Below, one piece after another: positions 22,246 to 35,105 of a stretch of DNA of 64,000 bases (position 1 is the stretch's first letter; the number at the start of each line of letters is the position of its first letter). The notes under the pieces were generated by a model, which saw nothing but the letters and a program-made list of their open reading frames with translations, had not been told where the DNA came from and made no database searches. This stretch comes from Kalaharituber pfeilii (lineage: Eukaryota > Ascomycota > Pezizomycetes > Pezizales > Pezizaceae), in contig WHUZ01000051.1 in assembly GCA_015179045.1 (NCBI GenBank), positions 186,001 to 250,000 on the forward strand, read 5' to 3'. The position numbers were made by a program, and so were the translations under genes.

Positions 22246-22350
22246 TTGAAAATACCTTCCCTCCATTGCTCGGTAAGACCTCATGTCTATAATCCCGTAA
22301 TCCAGTCCTCATCCTCATAACCTTGACGGTGTTCCACTGAATATCCACCA

Positions 22351-23455
22351 ATGGCCCTTTCCAATTCTGTCCTCTTTGCTGCCTTCTCACTTCTGTTCGC
22401 CTTAAATGTTTTTGCGAATACGTTGGACAATTGTCTAAGATCTTGTAAATTCAACAAGTTCGCTGACTTGATTCAACAATATCCCAATGAGATATTCAAC
22501 AAAACTGGTGTCATTGTGTTCGCGCCGACTAACGGTGTTGTGAAAGAATTTCTCAGCGACCCCACCATAGTTCTTACTGGCAACTCGCAGAACTGGCGTC
22601 GGGCAAATGGACCGGGCGTTACGGTCTACAACCAAGGCAGTGTTCATACTGGAGCAGTTCCCCTCAAAAAGCGATATCACAGCCCCCAATAGTCAGACCA
22701 CGGGGCTCAGTCTTCCATACCAGTCTCGTCGCGGAGCCCAAGACCGCGCGAGTGTGGAAACGGACAAAGGAAAACCCTTTGGGGTAATGTTTTCTGGCGC
22801 AGGGAAAATAACACAGGCAGTGCAGGATGTAATCGAATGCCCGGGGCCTCAAAAAGCGCGTGTTATTGGCGTGGATAGGTATGTGCACAATCTGCTGGCT
22901 CTGAGTTTTAATGTTGCAGAACTTGGCCCCCCTGTTCCGCCCCGGTTTGCTAACCATGCCTATGGCACTGTAGTTTTTTCGCTTTTACTCCCACCTTCGA
23001 AACCGCTATTGAACGGGCGGGCCTCAACTACCTGGAGGAAATCTTTGTCCGGCTTCCTGAAGCACTGAAGGCAATAGCTTGTGAGAAAACTGTCACATTT
23101 TTTGCCCCCACTGAGGAAGCGTTTGCCAAGAGTGGACTGGACACTATGAACTCGGACGACGCAGAATTGCAGGCTTTCCTAGACGATCATACCCTTGTCT
23201 CTGATTTTATTGGATATACTCCGGAATTCGAGCATGGAAAAAAATACAAGATGAAAAGCGGCAAATACATAGTGGCGACTGTGAAAGGTTCCAAGGTCTT
23301 TCTTGATGGTGCCCTTATTGTCCAACAGGATCTCATTACTAGCAATGGGGTTATTCAGATCATTGACAAGGTTAGGAACCGGAATATTTTTTTGAAATTT
23401 TCTGTGATAATCGCAGCTAACAATGATTGATGGCCTGTAGGTTCTCAAACTCTGA
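22351..23455 (+). CDS. Secreted fasciclin (FAS1) domain protein
   Basis: Exons 22351-22878, 22974-23370 and 23441-23455 give 940 bases, one more than 313 codons. The extra base lies in the A5 run at 22666-22670. The intron at 22879-22973 has GTATGT, branch site TGCTAAC and TGTAG. The intron at 23371-23440 has GTTAGG, GCTAACA and TGTAG. The product starts with a signal peptide (SVLFAAFSLLFALNVFA). FAS1 domain 1 contains VIVFAPTNGVVKEF. Domain 2 has TFFAPTEEAF, and ends IIDKVLKL, the usual H2-type end (VIDKVL). FAS1 proteins act in cell-wall adhesion. Length (about 312 aa) fits a two-domain protein; I see no GPI signal. Either a very young pseudogene or a sequence error. Confidence 0.82.
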
Positions 23456-26400
23456 CTGTCAGGGTCTTAGAATTTCTTCCTTTTTCATCATGTCTTACAC
23501 GACCCATTTACCCCAGGAATTATTTCTTTCTCAATAATCTTTGTATTGTCATTCTTTCCATTCTGCAATCTCTTGCTTTCACGAGGGAACAAGAGGGCTT
23601 TCGGAACTTGCATAGCACAACATTAATTGGATGGATTGACCAGAAGGTTAGCACATGTTATCTAGGGATTGGTGAGAGGATTAGCTAGCATGGCTCCCTG
23701 TTGAAGATAATTTGTTTAATAGTTCATGTTTTAATGCTTGGAATATACACATTCTGCAAACTGAGCGAACATATGGAGGTAGTCAGAATCTTGTGAACTG
23801 TGTATTACATACTCTACAAGTTTTACTTTTGCACTACAGTCGTTACAAAACTCAAGCATTTCAAGATTCACCCGTCAAGCCACACACACACTACAATTAG
23901 CTTACATGCATTGTCACACAAGAAGATACCCTATTGCGATCCATCACTTTTCAAATTTATCTGAAATCAATGCAATATGCTAAGAATAATGGTAAGTATC
24001 CTCATCAATACAATTGTCACATGTGGCAATTGCAAGTACCAAAACTGTACCAAATCTTTCTATGTGCGCTTTCTTGCTTTTGACGAAAGGTGTATGATCT
24101 GAAAGTGATAGCGATGACTGGGGCAACAGTGCAGTGTCTCACAAAACCGTACATAGAAGTACATAGAACCTCGCAAACCAGGCGATAAAAATGGTCGCAT
24201 AGTCAATACGCGGACAAGGGTCGGCTCAAGCTCTACATGTAGTACAAATAACCTTGAAAGAAAGCATTAACGTCTAATACACACGCACGCAGTCAAGAGC
24301 TACGAGCAAATATATGATCTGATTGCCCAACATGAAAAACCTGAAATAGTATTCTAATCACGCGTGACGTAGTGTGAAATACATTTCCAACCAGCATCTT
24401 CTCCAAGCAGACCAGAGGGGAATCAGTGGTAATACATGTAGATGGCAGCTGCAGCGAAGAAGGGTTAGTGTGTAACGGGTGCTGTGGGATGCGGCTGAGT
24501 CGTAGCAGCAGAAGCGAAAGGGGGCACTGTAGGCACGAAAGCGATCGTATCGGGAAGTGAGGCCGCAGGACTGGCAAGGCAAGGAATGCGAACTTGGCTC
24601 GTGCTGTGGTCTTGATGGCTGAGAGGAGGCTGATATGCGGCTGGCATGGATGGAGGCGCACATGGGGCAACGAGTGAGCCGTCGCCAAAGTAAAGGAAGG
24701 GTTAGATCGAGACTGGATTGGATTGGTAGGTCACTGAGGGCGATCTGCTGCAGGATTTAGCAAGTTGGAAGAGGGAGGGGCAGTTTGGGTGGAAGAAAGT
24801 TCCTTAAACCAGGGACCAAGGGGTAGGAAGGCGCGCTCGCTAGCTGGGAACCGGTCAATGCGAACAACGGTTCGTAGTCTGGGCGTGACGTACCCACAGC
24901 GTCGGGAGGTACGTTGGGTACGTGGAGTTGTACGTAGGGCGTTAGTAGTCCTAGGTAACCCGACCCAGTTAAAGGTCCCTGCCAACGTTGGTGGCCTGTA
25001 TGCTGTGACGTGACTCAAAATGAAGAGCAACATCTGCAATCTGGCAGCCTCGTTCGACTGAATTTTTCGGACAGCGGATGCATCTAAGTAAGGGTTAATG
25101 TGCTTGGAAAATATGATCTTCGTATGCACAGACATATCCTGTACGGTAAACTAATCGATTTCAATGTTGCATGTCACACAAAGGAGGGATACCTAGAAAA
25201 AGGAATTCAAATTGCGGGAAATGTGACCAATTTAAACAGGGAAGAACTGATGACTTGAGATTGAGCCTGCAACTGAGGCTTGAATGCGCATAGCTATGAA
25301 ACCTCGCAAATAAAACAATACCTGTGTTTGAGACCATACCCGTGAATAAGACCATATTATTGAGAGGCTGGTCTACTATCAGTTTTGGCAAGCATTTGCT
25401 TTGGGATCTGTCCCAATTGGCAGGCATCGAAATGTATAGCTAGGTGCTCAACCAATCGGTTCAACCCACATTGTCTAGTGGATAGGACAGTAGTATCAGT
25501 ACAACTTAGATACAGTAGCATGCAAGGATATACTTCCTGCTGTGAAAGGTACGTGTTGTCTCCCTTACCCACCGCCTAATGAGAAGTACCAGCCATAGTC
25601 TTACGGTGAGTGAAGTCGTACGCACATACGGGAAATTGCATGCCCACGTATACACTACTTTTGCTTTAGACACGGATTCGAATGTCTATAAAAAGGGACA
25701 ACTGCAAAAGACAATGATGAAATTGAACATGAATCCTAGCCTGTAAACTCTCTACTGCACTGCGGCCAGATACGTGACGTAGTTACAGCATCTTGTACAA
25801 ATCTAGAGGCCATTGCATACTGGAGTCTAAGAATAAGTGAAACTGCCTTGCATGTGATATCCCTGTACGTCTAGCTATTTTAGGTTAGGAGCTGAGTTGG
25901 CTAACGCTGCTAGGTACAGAGTGCTCCGTACCTTAACTCTCATTCTGTACCCGCACATCAACATATCAACACAACGACAGCTATACCTCATCCAAGCAAA
26001 TAGGGTACAAAACGCAGCAAGCAATCGATATTTGATGAGGTGATGGAGGTGGGTTTAGATTTGGAGTTTCATTCTTAACGTCCTTGTGCCACGCCACCTG
26101 CCAGTCTCTGAGTAGTTCTTGTAATTTTCCATCAATGCAAGTAGTCGCTCATATTCCTGTTTCACTCATAGATTTATGGGAGTGAGCAGAGAAGTAATCG
26201 ATAAATAAAAATAGAACAAAAGTTTAGCATAGTTTCGTAAAGATGGTGGGCAGCTTTTCACGATGTGGGTTGATGATATTGGCAGTGCGAGTTTTTCAAA
26301 TTTCGAGGTGGAGTCGGTTCTTAGCAAACCTGCATGAAGGACGAGATTTTCCACAGTATTCGATTAAGACTAATTTGTCCTGTAGATGTTTCAGAAAACT

Positions 26401-27280
26401 GTGATATTGTACCTTCTGTTCCATTCCGTGGCAGATCAAAGCCAATGAGGGTTGTGGCCAAGCCGCTAAATATTTAGGCGATTTTACTCGCTTTGCACAT
26501 GGCTGTTGACCCCGCAATTGGTACCATGCGTACGGCATCCGCCGGGCACCTGCAGAATCCATAAACCTATCAACATCGGCCAACTCAAATGCACCAGCTA
26601 GTGAGCCTCAGCCATCAACCATGCGATGATCGCCACTTTATTGATTATTAATATTATTATTATTATTTTGACTGTGGGCACATACCTCCGCTTATGGCAA
26701 GGAATTGAGTATTTACTAGCCAATAAATGTATTAGGACAGGGGTACTAATGCACATTATGCGCTATGTCCGAATACATATTTTACTAGCAAGTATAAATG
26801 CTGATCACAACTGCAGGAAAAGCATAGGCCATTGTTACCGCTCCAATCGGCTGTCACTAGCAAGGGGAAAGAGTCAACAGTCCTTTGGGAAGCGCAGGGC
26901 ACGTCGCCTCTGGTCCAGGCTAACCTCATATGGCGACTTTTCTGGACCACCCTCTGGAGTCAACAGTGTGGGCCTTGAAAATGGATGGCGTGACTTCGGC
27001 AAAGTTCACTGGTGCATACCTGCATGAGAAGGTAACCCATTAGAGTATTACTTATCGCACGTGAATATCACTCCATCGCTGTGTTGGCTGGTGGGTGACA
27101 CAGTGAGCTTAATGGTAAATTCCCGTTACAAATACCAAGTATAAGCATGTGATTCCTATAAGCATACAATGTCCTGTACCACCTAAAGAAGAAGCATATT
27201 TTTTCACTAGCATATGCTTATTTCTTCGTATAACATGTACTCACCTCTATGTATGCCTTTCTTTTCTCTTTTTGATCACG
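23456..27280. other. Long stretch without recognisable genes
   Basis: Short ORFs only. A GC-richer island lies at 24460-25010 with overlapping ORFs on both strands that I cannot assign. ATT repeats lie at 26646-26668. Position 26690-26700 carries a decayed tail-like CTTATGGCAAGG. Confidence 0.35.
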
Positions 27281-27284
27281 TAAA

Positions 27285-27520
27285 TGATACACATCACAAT
27301 TCGACACACTTTCCCTACCAAAAACTGAGCGAGATTGTGTATATCGCCACCTACAGAAGAGCTGGTTTTCCATGCGCCTTTTAGGAGGCTTAAAGCAAGC
27401 ATCATGCTTCAGATATCGCACCTCTAGGAAAGCAGTTATGAATCAATTATATCTCTGCACATTTCGCATAAAGTCTTAATATATATATTTTGCAGTAAAA
27501 TCACTAGTATACAAATCTAT
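27285..27520 (+). repeat. Diverged copy of the 48069 DNA-transposon family (left part)
   Basis: Matches 48100-48330: ACAATTCGACxCACTTTCCC, then CCATGCGCCTTTxAGGAGGC, TTAAAGCAAGCATCAT, and TTATATCTCTGCACATTT. No right terminal repeat was identified. Confidence 0.6.
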
Positions 27521-27695
27521 CTACAAGTGAGGTGGATACTTTATCGAAAGGGACACGAGGCAGAGGGCACAAGTGGAGAGCATGAAGTGTCTCAGAACAG
27601 AAGAAAAATAGACGAGGAGCTGAGCTCAGCCGCAAACAACTGCCCACCACACCTCCCAGCACTTTACTTCTGGGTAGTCTTATGTAATTTACCTA

Positions 27696-28026
27696 CAGTG
27701 CGTAGGCAAAAGTCTTCGGGACTATGCAGTATAAGGAAAAGCGCTTTACCAAGCCTTGGAGTCACGAGACATGCATCCCAGAGGACCCCCCTTGAGAAAA
27801 CACAACTCAACCAAAAGTACTCCTTTTTTAATTCTGAGAAAGGGTTTGGATTCTATGATGCCCATTCATGGGGTCTATTATTTTTTCGCAATTTATTAGC
27901 TCATGTATGGATTTCATATTGATTTTTCGAACAGTACTGAAAAAGAGGTGCAAGGAGCTTCCACTCGGATGCACCTCTCGCTTTTCCTCATACTGCATAG
28001 TCCCGACTACTTTTGCCTACGCACTG
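27696..28026. mobile_element. TA-flanked MITE (331 bp)
   Basis: Terminal inverted repeats of about 48 bp with three mismatches begin CAGTGCGTAGGCAAAAGT. They are flanked by TA at 27694-27695 and 28027-28028. TA targets and a CAGT start fit Tc1/mariner-type transposition. There is no coding capacity. Confidence 0.85.
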
Positions 28027-28595
28027 TACATCACCTCTTTTTGGGTAATCTCCCCACGCACCACTTCAACAAGTAACACCTCTCTGCTGCATCCCCATCA
28101 CTGCTTCATACCATCTACATGATCCTCATCACATTTTCCTATGCTTCTCTCATTACCTGTGGGTGTATTGATAATAGCTCTTAACACAAGCATATATTGC
28201 CCGTCCGCCGGAACATACGCTTGTAGGGACCAGTTACTAGTATTAGGGAGCTTGCAAATTCGCTCCAGGGGAGAGTTCCGTGGACTATGCGTGTACCGTA
28301 AATACGACAGGGTAGTTATAAAAATTTTGGACACGTAAAACCCCCCCATTTTGCCTTCAGTTATGCTCATATCTCCGATATCTCGCACGGTAATGAGATT
28401 TTCATTGGAACAATATAAGATCTATATCTACATTTATTATTTACAATTATCCGTGTCGCTCAAGATGTTTCAATTTGTTGCACTTAGATTCCGTTTTGAT
28501 CGTCGCACTGGCACCTCATTTATTTGTGTCACTGTAGTCCACCATCCTGGACACCAATGCCTTCGGGAAATTTAACACCAAAACTGCAGAACTTT

Positions 28596-28654
28596 TTTTT
28601 TTTTTTTTTATTATTTCACGTGACCCCGCATGCAGCTGTTCGCCAAGGCAGGGC
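28596..28654 (-). mobile_element. Tail-B mini-insert
   Basis: AACTGCAGAACTTT/AACTGCGGAACTTT (13 of 14) lies at 28582-28595 and 28655-28668. Confidence 0.9.
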
Positions 28655-28739
28655 AACTGCGGAACTTTCGCACATAAAATCTCAACAACCACAACAGCAT
28701 TTGTTAATGCGCCTTGTGCAGGTATTAGTAAAAGGATAA

Positions 28740-28870
28740 GTCTTGCTCTGTAGCACCTTTGCTTCCTCAAAAATTGTGAGTGCTAAGGCACTATGGCTTT
28801 GTCGCATTTCTATCAGAAGGCTTGGCTTTTTATTTGTATGGGATCTCCAATACAAAATGCTCATGAGATT
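28740..28870 (-). repeat. Fragment of the 48069 transposon family, inverted
   Basis: On the minus strand CCCATACAAATAAAAAGCCA and then TTTTTGAGGAAGCAAAGGTG parallel 48730-48815 and 29135-29235. With the next entry it forms an inverted pair. Confidence 0.5.
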
Positions 28871-29039
28871 AGAATGTAGTCCTACGCTTCGGTGTTAGTG
28901 TTTATTTAATTATTATTTTAATTAGCTATGATATTATATGTCAAGAATCACCTGAAGGGGCATCGTAAGCCGGTACTGTGTTTAATTTGCCTTCATTTTT
29001 TGAATTGTAGAGTTGGCAAACAATTGATCTACTTTTGAG

Positions 29040-29240
29040 GGTTGTTCTCATACAAACCGTGTTGCATGTGAGTGTCTGCGTTTTTTAATGAATTTATTGT
29101 AGGTGTAGCGTACAGAATTCGATAGTGGTGTCATTTGTATGGGGATCACATACGAAAGAAATGCCAAGCCTTTCAATGGAAATGTGACACGCCATAGTTC
29201 CTTCGCACCCACAATTTTTGAGGAAGCAAAAGTGGGTACA
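29040..29240 (+). repeat. Fragment of the 48069 transposon family, direct
   Basis: GAAATGCCAAGCCTTTCAAT, CATAGTTCCTTCGCACC and TTTTTGAGGAAGCAAAAGTG match the inverted fragment at 28740-28870. Confidence 0.5.
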
Positions 29241-29656
29241 AACTCCGATAATAGCTTTCCACTGGACACTTCCAACACTATTGAAATCGATAACCCATTG
29301 CTCTGGTGGACACAGCATCAACGGGATTTTACTGAACCAGCTGTTATTGTTAGAGATCTACAGTAATGTCGGAGTGTCGGAGGTGTCGGATATCAGAGAG
29401 GTCCGTGATAAAGGGTGGTAAGGGCCCGAGAGCAACCTCATGCTCTATGTATATAGGTGTATTACTTTGGCTACTCTCTCTACGAAGGAATAACAATCAC
29501 CTCTTTCTACCCAAAGCTCAACAGTTATGGCTCTTGACGTCCTTGCGATTCCAGCTCCCAACCCAAAGATGAACGAGTCTTTAAAAACACCTAACTGATC
29601 ATCACAGATCTACAAAATTGCTGTAGAACGGATATTATTGAGGATATAAACTAAGT

Positions 29657-29722
29657 TTCCTGCCATAGGCTGGTAGCCTGTAAGCGGGGTTACGTGACCT
29701 AAAAAAAAAAAAAAAAAAAAAA
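29657..29722 (+). mobile_element. Tail-C mini-insert
   Basis: CCTGCCATAGGCTGGTAGCC, GCGGGGTTACGTGACC and more than 20 A. The flanks GGATATAAACTAAGT and GGTATAAGCCAAGT look like a diverged target duplication. This is the only tail-C copy reduced to a hairpin-size insert that has repeats at both ends. Confidence 0.75.
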
Positions 29723-30223
29723 GGTATAAGCCAAGTGCGAATGATGTTGGAACATTTGGAGACAAAAAGGTTAATTCTGTATATAGAATTCATATTATTG
29801 ATCCCTGCACACCGAAAGAGGCTTCCCTTGTGTGCAAGGCCATTCAGGTAAGTTAGACCAGGCCTTGGCAGGCACGGGGCATACTTAGCTTGGCCGGCCT
29901 ATTGAGAACACTTGCTCAGCTTCAGCCTTCAAAATGTCCACATCGTCTCCGTTCTGCTGGCTTTCCACCCATTTTCGAGATGCATGTCTTCCCACACTTT
30001 TCCCCACAATCCGGGATACCTCCACATTCCCATCCTTCTTCCGCTTGCTATCCCCGTTGCCGGTTTTGATTGTGTGAAGGATTTTGCTGCTCCCCTGTTC
30101 CAGACTCACACCTTTACACTACCATACCCTATCTCTTTCCTCTCCGCTACTCCGTGTAAATTACTCTTACACCGAGGTTAGAGATCGGTAGCCTTGGTAC
30201 GTATGCACGTGTGAGGATAGCAT

Positions 30224-30278
30224 TTTTTTTTCGTTTTTCATATCATTACTCGCATGCCGCCCTTTGGGCTATGGTGAG
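30224..30278 (-). mobile_element. Tail-A mini-insert
   Basis: GTGAGGATAGCAT is perfectly duplicated at 30211-30223 and 30279-30291. Confidence 0.9.
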
Positions 30279-30807
30279 GTGAGGATAGCATGTGGGAAGG
30301 TAGCTCGCCAGCTGGTCGATCATGTGACAGCACTTTCTCTTCTGGGACTTCAGGGCCGCAGCAAGAGAGTCTAGAGGATGTCCCACTCATGTATCTAGAG
30401 AGATGCTCGGAGTGGAATCTGGAGAACTGGTGTAGTGGTAACCTATTTCTAATCATACCTCCTTCCTGCCTTACCCTCATTCCCAGTATTCGCTTACTGT
30501 ACAACCCACGTGACCTGCGGCTTCCTTTGAGCCCAGCGCCAGCGCGGCTACAGTAGTTAGGCGCTGCCGCCTACCACACCGTCACGACGGCGATGCATTT
30601 ACTGCTGTCATATGTTGCATGCACGTTACACGTATATTGCATGTACCCGGGTAAGGGGATACCCACCCATTGACCCGGAAAGCTGCTAGTGACAATTCGA
30701 CCTGACCAACCGATTGCTACAGTCTGGTAATGAAACATGGTCAGACACGGATGTGTATTGCCACGATCTGATGGAATGGTCATAGCACAGTGTCAACCAC
30801 CGGACGG

Positions 30808-30866
30808 ACCTCGAGGAGCAAAGCCACCGAATGGACCCCCAGGAGCAGAGCCACCGGATGGACCTC
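30808..30866 (+). repeat. 27-bp tandem repeat, about two units
   Basis: Units of the form GGACCTCGAGGAGCAAAGCC/ACCGAAT, with the second differing at a few bases. Confidence 0.5.
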
Positions 30867-31324
30867 TAGATGAGGCGAGGAAGTGGCTGAGGGATAGAAC
30901 ATCATGACACCATAGCAGGTTAGACAAAATAATAGACAATAGATGGAAGGCACGCAGGATCGACTAGAAGAAGGGCCAGCAAGAGCCGCCCTCTCAGAGG
31001 TCAAGCACCAAACGTTGTTCTAACTTGAAGTTACACCTTCATATTTACTACATCATCGTAGGAACCGTAACAATGTGCTGTATAAGGGGTGCCATTCGCA
31101 GTTGGCCTTTACACCTCAGCCAGCAGCTGCAGTGCCCGTATAGTATCACTAAGCTGTCAGGAATATATTTCTGAACCTTCTATGGACTCATATTCCCATA
31201 CACTTTTATGTACTATGTGAGGAAGTTCGGCTATTCCAAAATATGTATACCCTGTACTGCTCAACTGCCCCAGCTATTTGTCTGTGCTGCAATCCATTCA
31301 CAAAACATTTTACTATGCATGTAG

Positions 31325-31702
31325 TTCTATTACATAGCTTTATAGAATCTTTGTGCATCTGATTCGAACCCATCATTTTTGTCCGTGGCTGATCCTAGGC
31401 TGAAGTCCCTCCAGTCTCTCCCCTTCTCCCCTTCCCTATCTGGGTCTTCGACCTTGACCCCTCTGAAGCCCTCAGGCCATAGGTCTCCTACTCCTGTAGG
31501 GTCCTTTATTGACCTTAATGCATACCTCGCCTGGCTCTGATCCAGGGCTGTGGTCACGCTTTCAACGGCTGCAATTGCCTCGGCCTATTCCCTTGCTGCT
31601 CCCTAAACTGCCCCTGTGCACTTACGAAAGGCCTGGTACGGAGGCCTCTCAAACACCTCTCTCCATTTCTTCAGGCCCCTCCAGCGGATCTCGGAGCCCC
31701 AC
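31325..31702 (-). pseudogene. Older tail-C LINE ORF2 fragment
   Basis: The minus strand reads (with frameshifts) a WGSEIRW-like start, then TTALDQSQARYALRSIKDPT, GVGDLWPEGF and DPDREGEKGRDW. The same linker between RT and RNase H occurs at 34975-35040, 54330-54400 and 51790/53015-53100. Confidence 0.65.
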
Positions 31703-32630
31703 TTATTTTTGATCACGTAACCCCGCATATAGGTAACCAGCCTACGATATACCAGGCGAGGTCAAGTTTAGAAGCCATCGAATACTCTACATTCACGGCC
31801 CACAGTGCTGTGCCCCTCCCCCACCAAGCGGTTTTCCCAAATCGAGACTGCAGAATCATTCTTAAACCGGATTGCTCTCCACATCGACCTATTTTCACCT
31901 CCTCACTTCTACCTCCGCCCAGGACTACGTACCAGGTGACCACCTCCCCATTCGCCTTTGTCCTCTTGGGCTCACCGAGTCGCTGCAATAGAACACCATG
32001 TGGTCCACACTCCACACTCCTGCAGCTGCAGCCGCCCTCCTCCCCACTGACATTCCTCCACATCTCTGTCCACAACCAGTTGTAGCTCGTGAGGCCACCT
32101 CACGAGCTTCCCCTACAAAACATGACCTCTTCTCTCCCCTTATTCCTTTCCTAACCGATCCCTGGCGTCGTCCACCTTCAGTGGCCTGCCCATTGCGCCT
32201 CAACGAGCCGGCCCCTTCTTTCGCATTTGCGCCAACTTACTCACTGCCCTCAATATCCACATGTGCCGTTACCCACGCCAGCCTCACAGCGCAGATTTCC
32301 TCAGCATTCGCTGCGGTTTCCATATGTGAAGATGGCCACTGAGTCGCCTCTGGCCACTTTGATTTCCCTATCCCACATAGCTCGGGGGTGCTCCCTGCCT
32401 ACCTTGAAATCGACTATGTCGATGCCCTCCGGCGCCAGCTGTCTGACACCGCGCCCCAAGACATTTTCTCCTCCTCTTCCACCGTGAGCCTGCTGGCGAT
32501 TTTACAGGCCACTGACTCGAACTCCTCACTTTTCTCGATGCCCCATCTTACGCTGAAAGTCCCCCACACAAACTCTCGCTCGTCCTCCGGTTCAGGCCTG
32601 TCGCCTATCCCCTAAATTTTTCAGGTCAAG
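31703..32630 (-). mobile_element. 5'-truncated tail-C LINE with deleted RNase H
   Basis: Minus strand: EFESVACKIASRLTVEEEEK, then VAIFTYGN where TDGS is expected, then an internal deletion. RLAWVTAHVDIEG, a CxC...H...C-type end (SVDHMVFYC) and a tail-C hairpin at 31745-31710 follow. It has lost the catalytic D in TDGS. It abuts the older LINE fragment just described, suggesting insertion of one LINE-C into another; target repeats are unclear. Confidence 0.7.
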
Positions 32631-32651
32631 GAACCCCCACGCCTGGCGTTC

Positions 32652-32714
32652 CCCGCCATAGCCCACAGGGCGGCATGCGCTATGCGAGTAATGATATTTT
32701 TTTTTAAAAAAAAG
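32652..32714 (+). mobile_element. Tail-A mini-insert with small internal duplication
   Basis: The hairpin 3' arm reads GGCATGCGCTATGCGAG, an extra 6-bp repeat of ATGCGC/ATGCGA. The tail is T-rich then A-rich. Confidence 0.65.
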
Positions 32715-32833
32715 TAATAACATCCAATTAGCGTCTTCCCTCGAGGTGAGACTGCTCATTGGAATAACTATTCATGTTGGTTGCATGACTCATCTCTTCC
32801 AATAAGGAAAACTTGGAGTCTGGACAACAATTC

Positions 32834-32930
32834 TTTTTTTTTTTTTTTTATGTCATTACTCGCATGCCGCCCAATGGGCTATGGCGAGGGTTTATTAAAA
32901 GAGAGAAACAAACGTAACTAATCGCCTAGG
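32834..32930 (-). mobile_element. Tail-A insert with longer 3' UTR (97 bp)
   Basis: TGGACAACAATTC is duplicated at 32821-32833 and 32931-32943. Besides the hairpin it keeps about 45 bp of 3' UTR (TTTGTTTCTCTCTTTTAATA), matching the UTRs before other tail-A hairpins. Confidence 0.92.
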
Positions 32931-33271
32931 TGGACAACAATTCGGTGACACCATCTATTGGCTTGAATTGGCTTATATCTGCGTGGAGGGAAGTGATTTC
33001 CGCTTCTGCGCCATGGAAATTATGGCAACAATAACGGATAAAGCAGGCGTGGGAAATACGGCAGGAATTATTTTTTTTTTAAAAAAACAAAAATTATATG
33101 AGTAATGCTTGACTCTCGCCTCAAAGGTAACGGTCATGATCATGTTTAGGCGTGGAGGAAGGAGAGGAGGGAGGTGAAGGGGTATGGGGGAGGAAAGGTG
33201 ATGGAGTGGAACAGAGCGAATGAACTGATATTTGTAGACGAAGTGAACGAGAACTGAACGATCAGGTAATG

Positions 33272-33479
<208 letters not shown>

Positions 33480-33756
33480 AAGTATTGCTAGCATTGTGAC
33501 GAAAGAGAACATGAGAAAGACCACTAAGATAGTCGACATGTACTAACAGTGCTACCCATTCGATCCGTTAAGACGATCCCTATCTTAGTACGCATCTGGT
33601 CGCTCTATCCTGAGTCGCACTGAGGTCATGATCGTGCTGATCCGTCGTTCGGCTGCTGCTATCGCCGGCTGTATTCGGCCATCAACCTCATTCGGTAACC
33701 CGCTTCGGCTTGCCAGTTGTCACAGCTAGGAGTAGTGGAGTCGGAGAAGTGCAGCT

Positions 33757-34048
33757 GCGGGGAGGTCAGACTGGGGAGCATCTGGCTTTCCAATGCGGTC
33801 AGCAAAAATTCGTCCAGAAGGGTTTAGAGAATGGGAGGATGTAGGGAAGAACTGGAAACGAACAGCGGAGAATGGGGAGGAGTGGGATGAGTTGGAGAGG
33901 TTCTTTTCAGGGATTAGGTCGTAGGGGATAGGGGGGCGGTCAGTGAGAAGGTCATGTAAATAGAATTTTCCGTTTTAGCCTGTCTCCGGGCTCTGAGGGC
34001 TTGCCCAGGGACCCTGCCATGGCTTCGTGCTGCAAGTGGGGTTATGTG

Positions 34049-34078
<30 letters not shown>
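33757..34078 (+). mobile_element. 3' end of a tail-B LINE
   Basis: CSCGEV and, one frame over, TGEHLAFQCGQQK make a CxC...H...C knuckle. The ORF2 end WEDVGKNWKRTAENGEEWDE and a stop near 33923 follow. Next come CCTGTCTCCGGGCT, a tail-B hairpin (CCATGGCTTCGTGCTGCAAG) and about 30 A. It shows that tail B belongs to an RNase H/zinc-knuckle LINE. The left border is uncertain. Confidence 0.7.
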
Positions 34079-34079
<1 letters not shown>

Positions 34080-34284
34080 ATGTTTAGGGGTCTAGCTACA
34101 GAAGTGCAAGTACCGCGATGCTAGCACCTGGCTATGACGACTGGTTTAGTTATGCTGAGTACATACTCGTTTGCGTAGAAGAGAAGTATAAGCCATTATA
34201 AATCTACCTGTGGCGCTGTATACTTTAGATTCATGAGCTCTGACATTTGACTATGTCATATCAATGCATGTCAGATCCATTGGA

Positions 34285-34354
34285 TTTTTTTTTTATTTTT
34301 ATTTTTTTTTTTTTATATCAATACTCGCTTGCCGCCTGTAAGGGCATGGCGAGG
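34285..34354 (-). mobile_element. Tail-A insert
   Basis: Minus strand: CCTCGCCATGCCCTTACAGG, GCAAGCGAGTATTGATAT, then A-rich tract with T. It may continue as 3' UTR to about 34380. No target duplication seen. Confidence 0.6.
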
Positions 34355-35040
34355 TATTATGTTAAATACATAAGTCATACTAGTAATGTTCACTAAACAG
34401 AAAGGAAAGAAAACCTAGTCCCCCGTTCCGTCCTCTCCCAACATCATTGGGTTAAATCATGAATTGTCCTTCCTCCAACACCTTGAATATCCTTTAAATA
34501 CACTTTGGCAAATGCAAATCCGTGACATGACATCGAAGTGTCAGGATTGGAATGCATGCTTGGAAGAGAGGTGGGTTACATAATCGGCACATGCCCTGTG
34601 GTGCACGGTATACGTAAAGGAGTAGGACTATAGTACCTATGGCCGAGGCGGGGCTATAAGTTGAACTACAGTTCAATTGGAATAAGTACTTATGTACCTA
34701 CCACAGACTTGACGGCGTAATTCTGACCGGGGTGTCGTTGTCAATGCTGTACGTGTAGATGATACTGGTATAAGAGTGTGTGAGATGAAGCTGGAGGGAA
34801 TTCCCAGAGCTATTTAATGCATAGCATAAAAATGGGGCAGCGCAGTGACAGGGATCCGGAAAGATTGTTATGATATTAGTGTGAACCAATTCACGTGCAC
34901 GCACGCTAACAATGTGGCCTTCGCACGCGTCGACGTAGAAATTCGCATTGAGCAACTGCAACCACTTCCTCAGCAAGGTTTGCGCTAAGGTCAATAAGGG
35001 ACCCTACAGGAGTGGGGAACCTCTGGCCGAAGAGGTTCAT

Positions 35041-35105
35041 TTTTTTTTTTTTTTTTTTTTTTTTATATCATTACTCGCGTGCCGCCCTGTGCGCCATGGC
35101 GAGGG
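35041..35105 (-). mobile_element. Tail-A mini-insert nested in LINE
   Basis: Minus strand: CCTCGCCATGGCGCACAGGG, GCACGCGAGTAATGATAT and about 24 A. Flanks share only GGTTCA. Confidence 0.75.

Noticed and set aside
24293..25135. Overlapping ORFs in a GC-richer island
   Set aside because: Open frames on both strands without domain or splice signals; no basis to call a gene.
26296..26583. 95-aa minus-strand ORF
   Set aside because: No recognisable family, no neighbours supporting an exon, and AT-rich flanks with other short ORFs.
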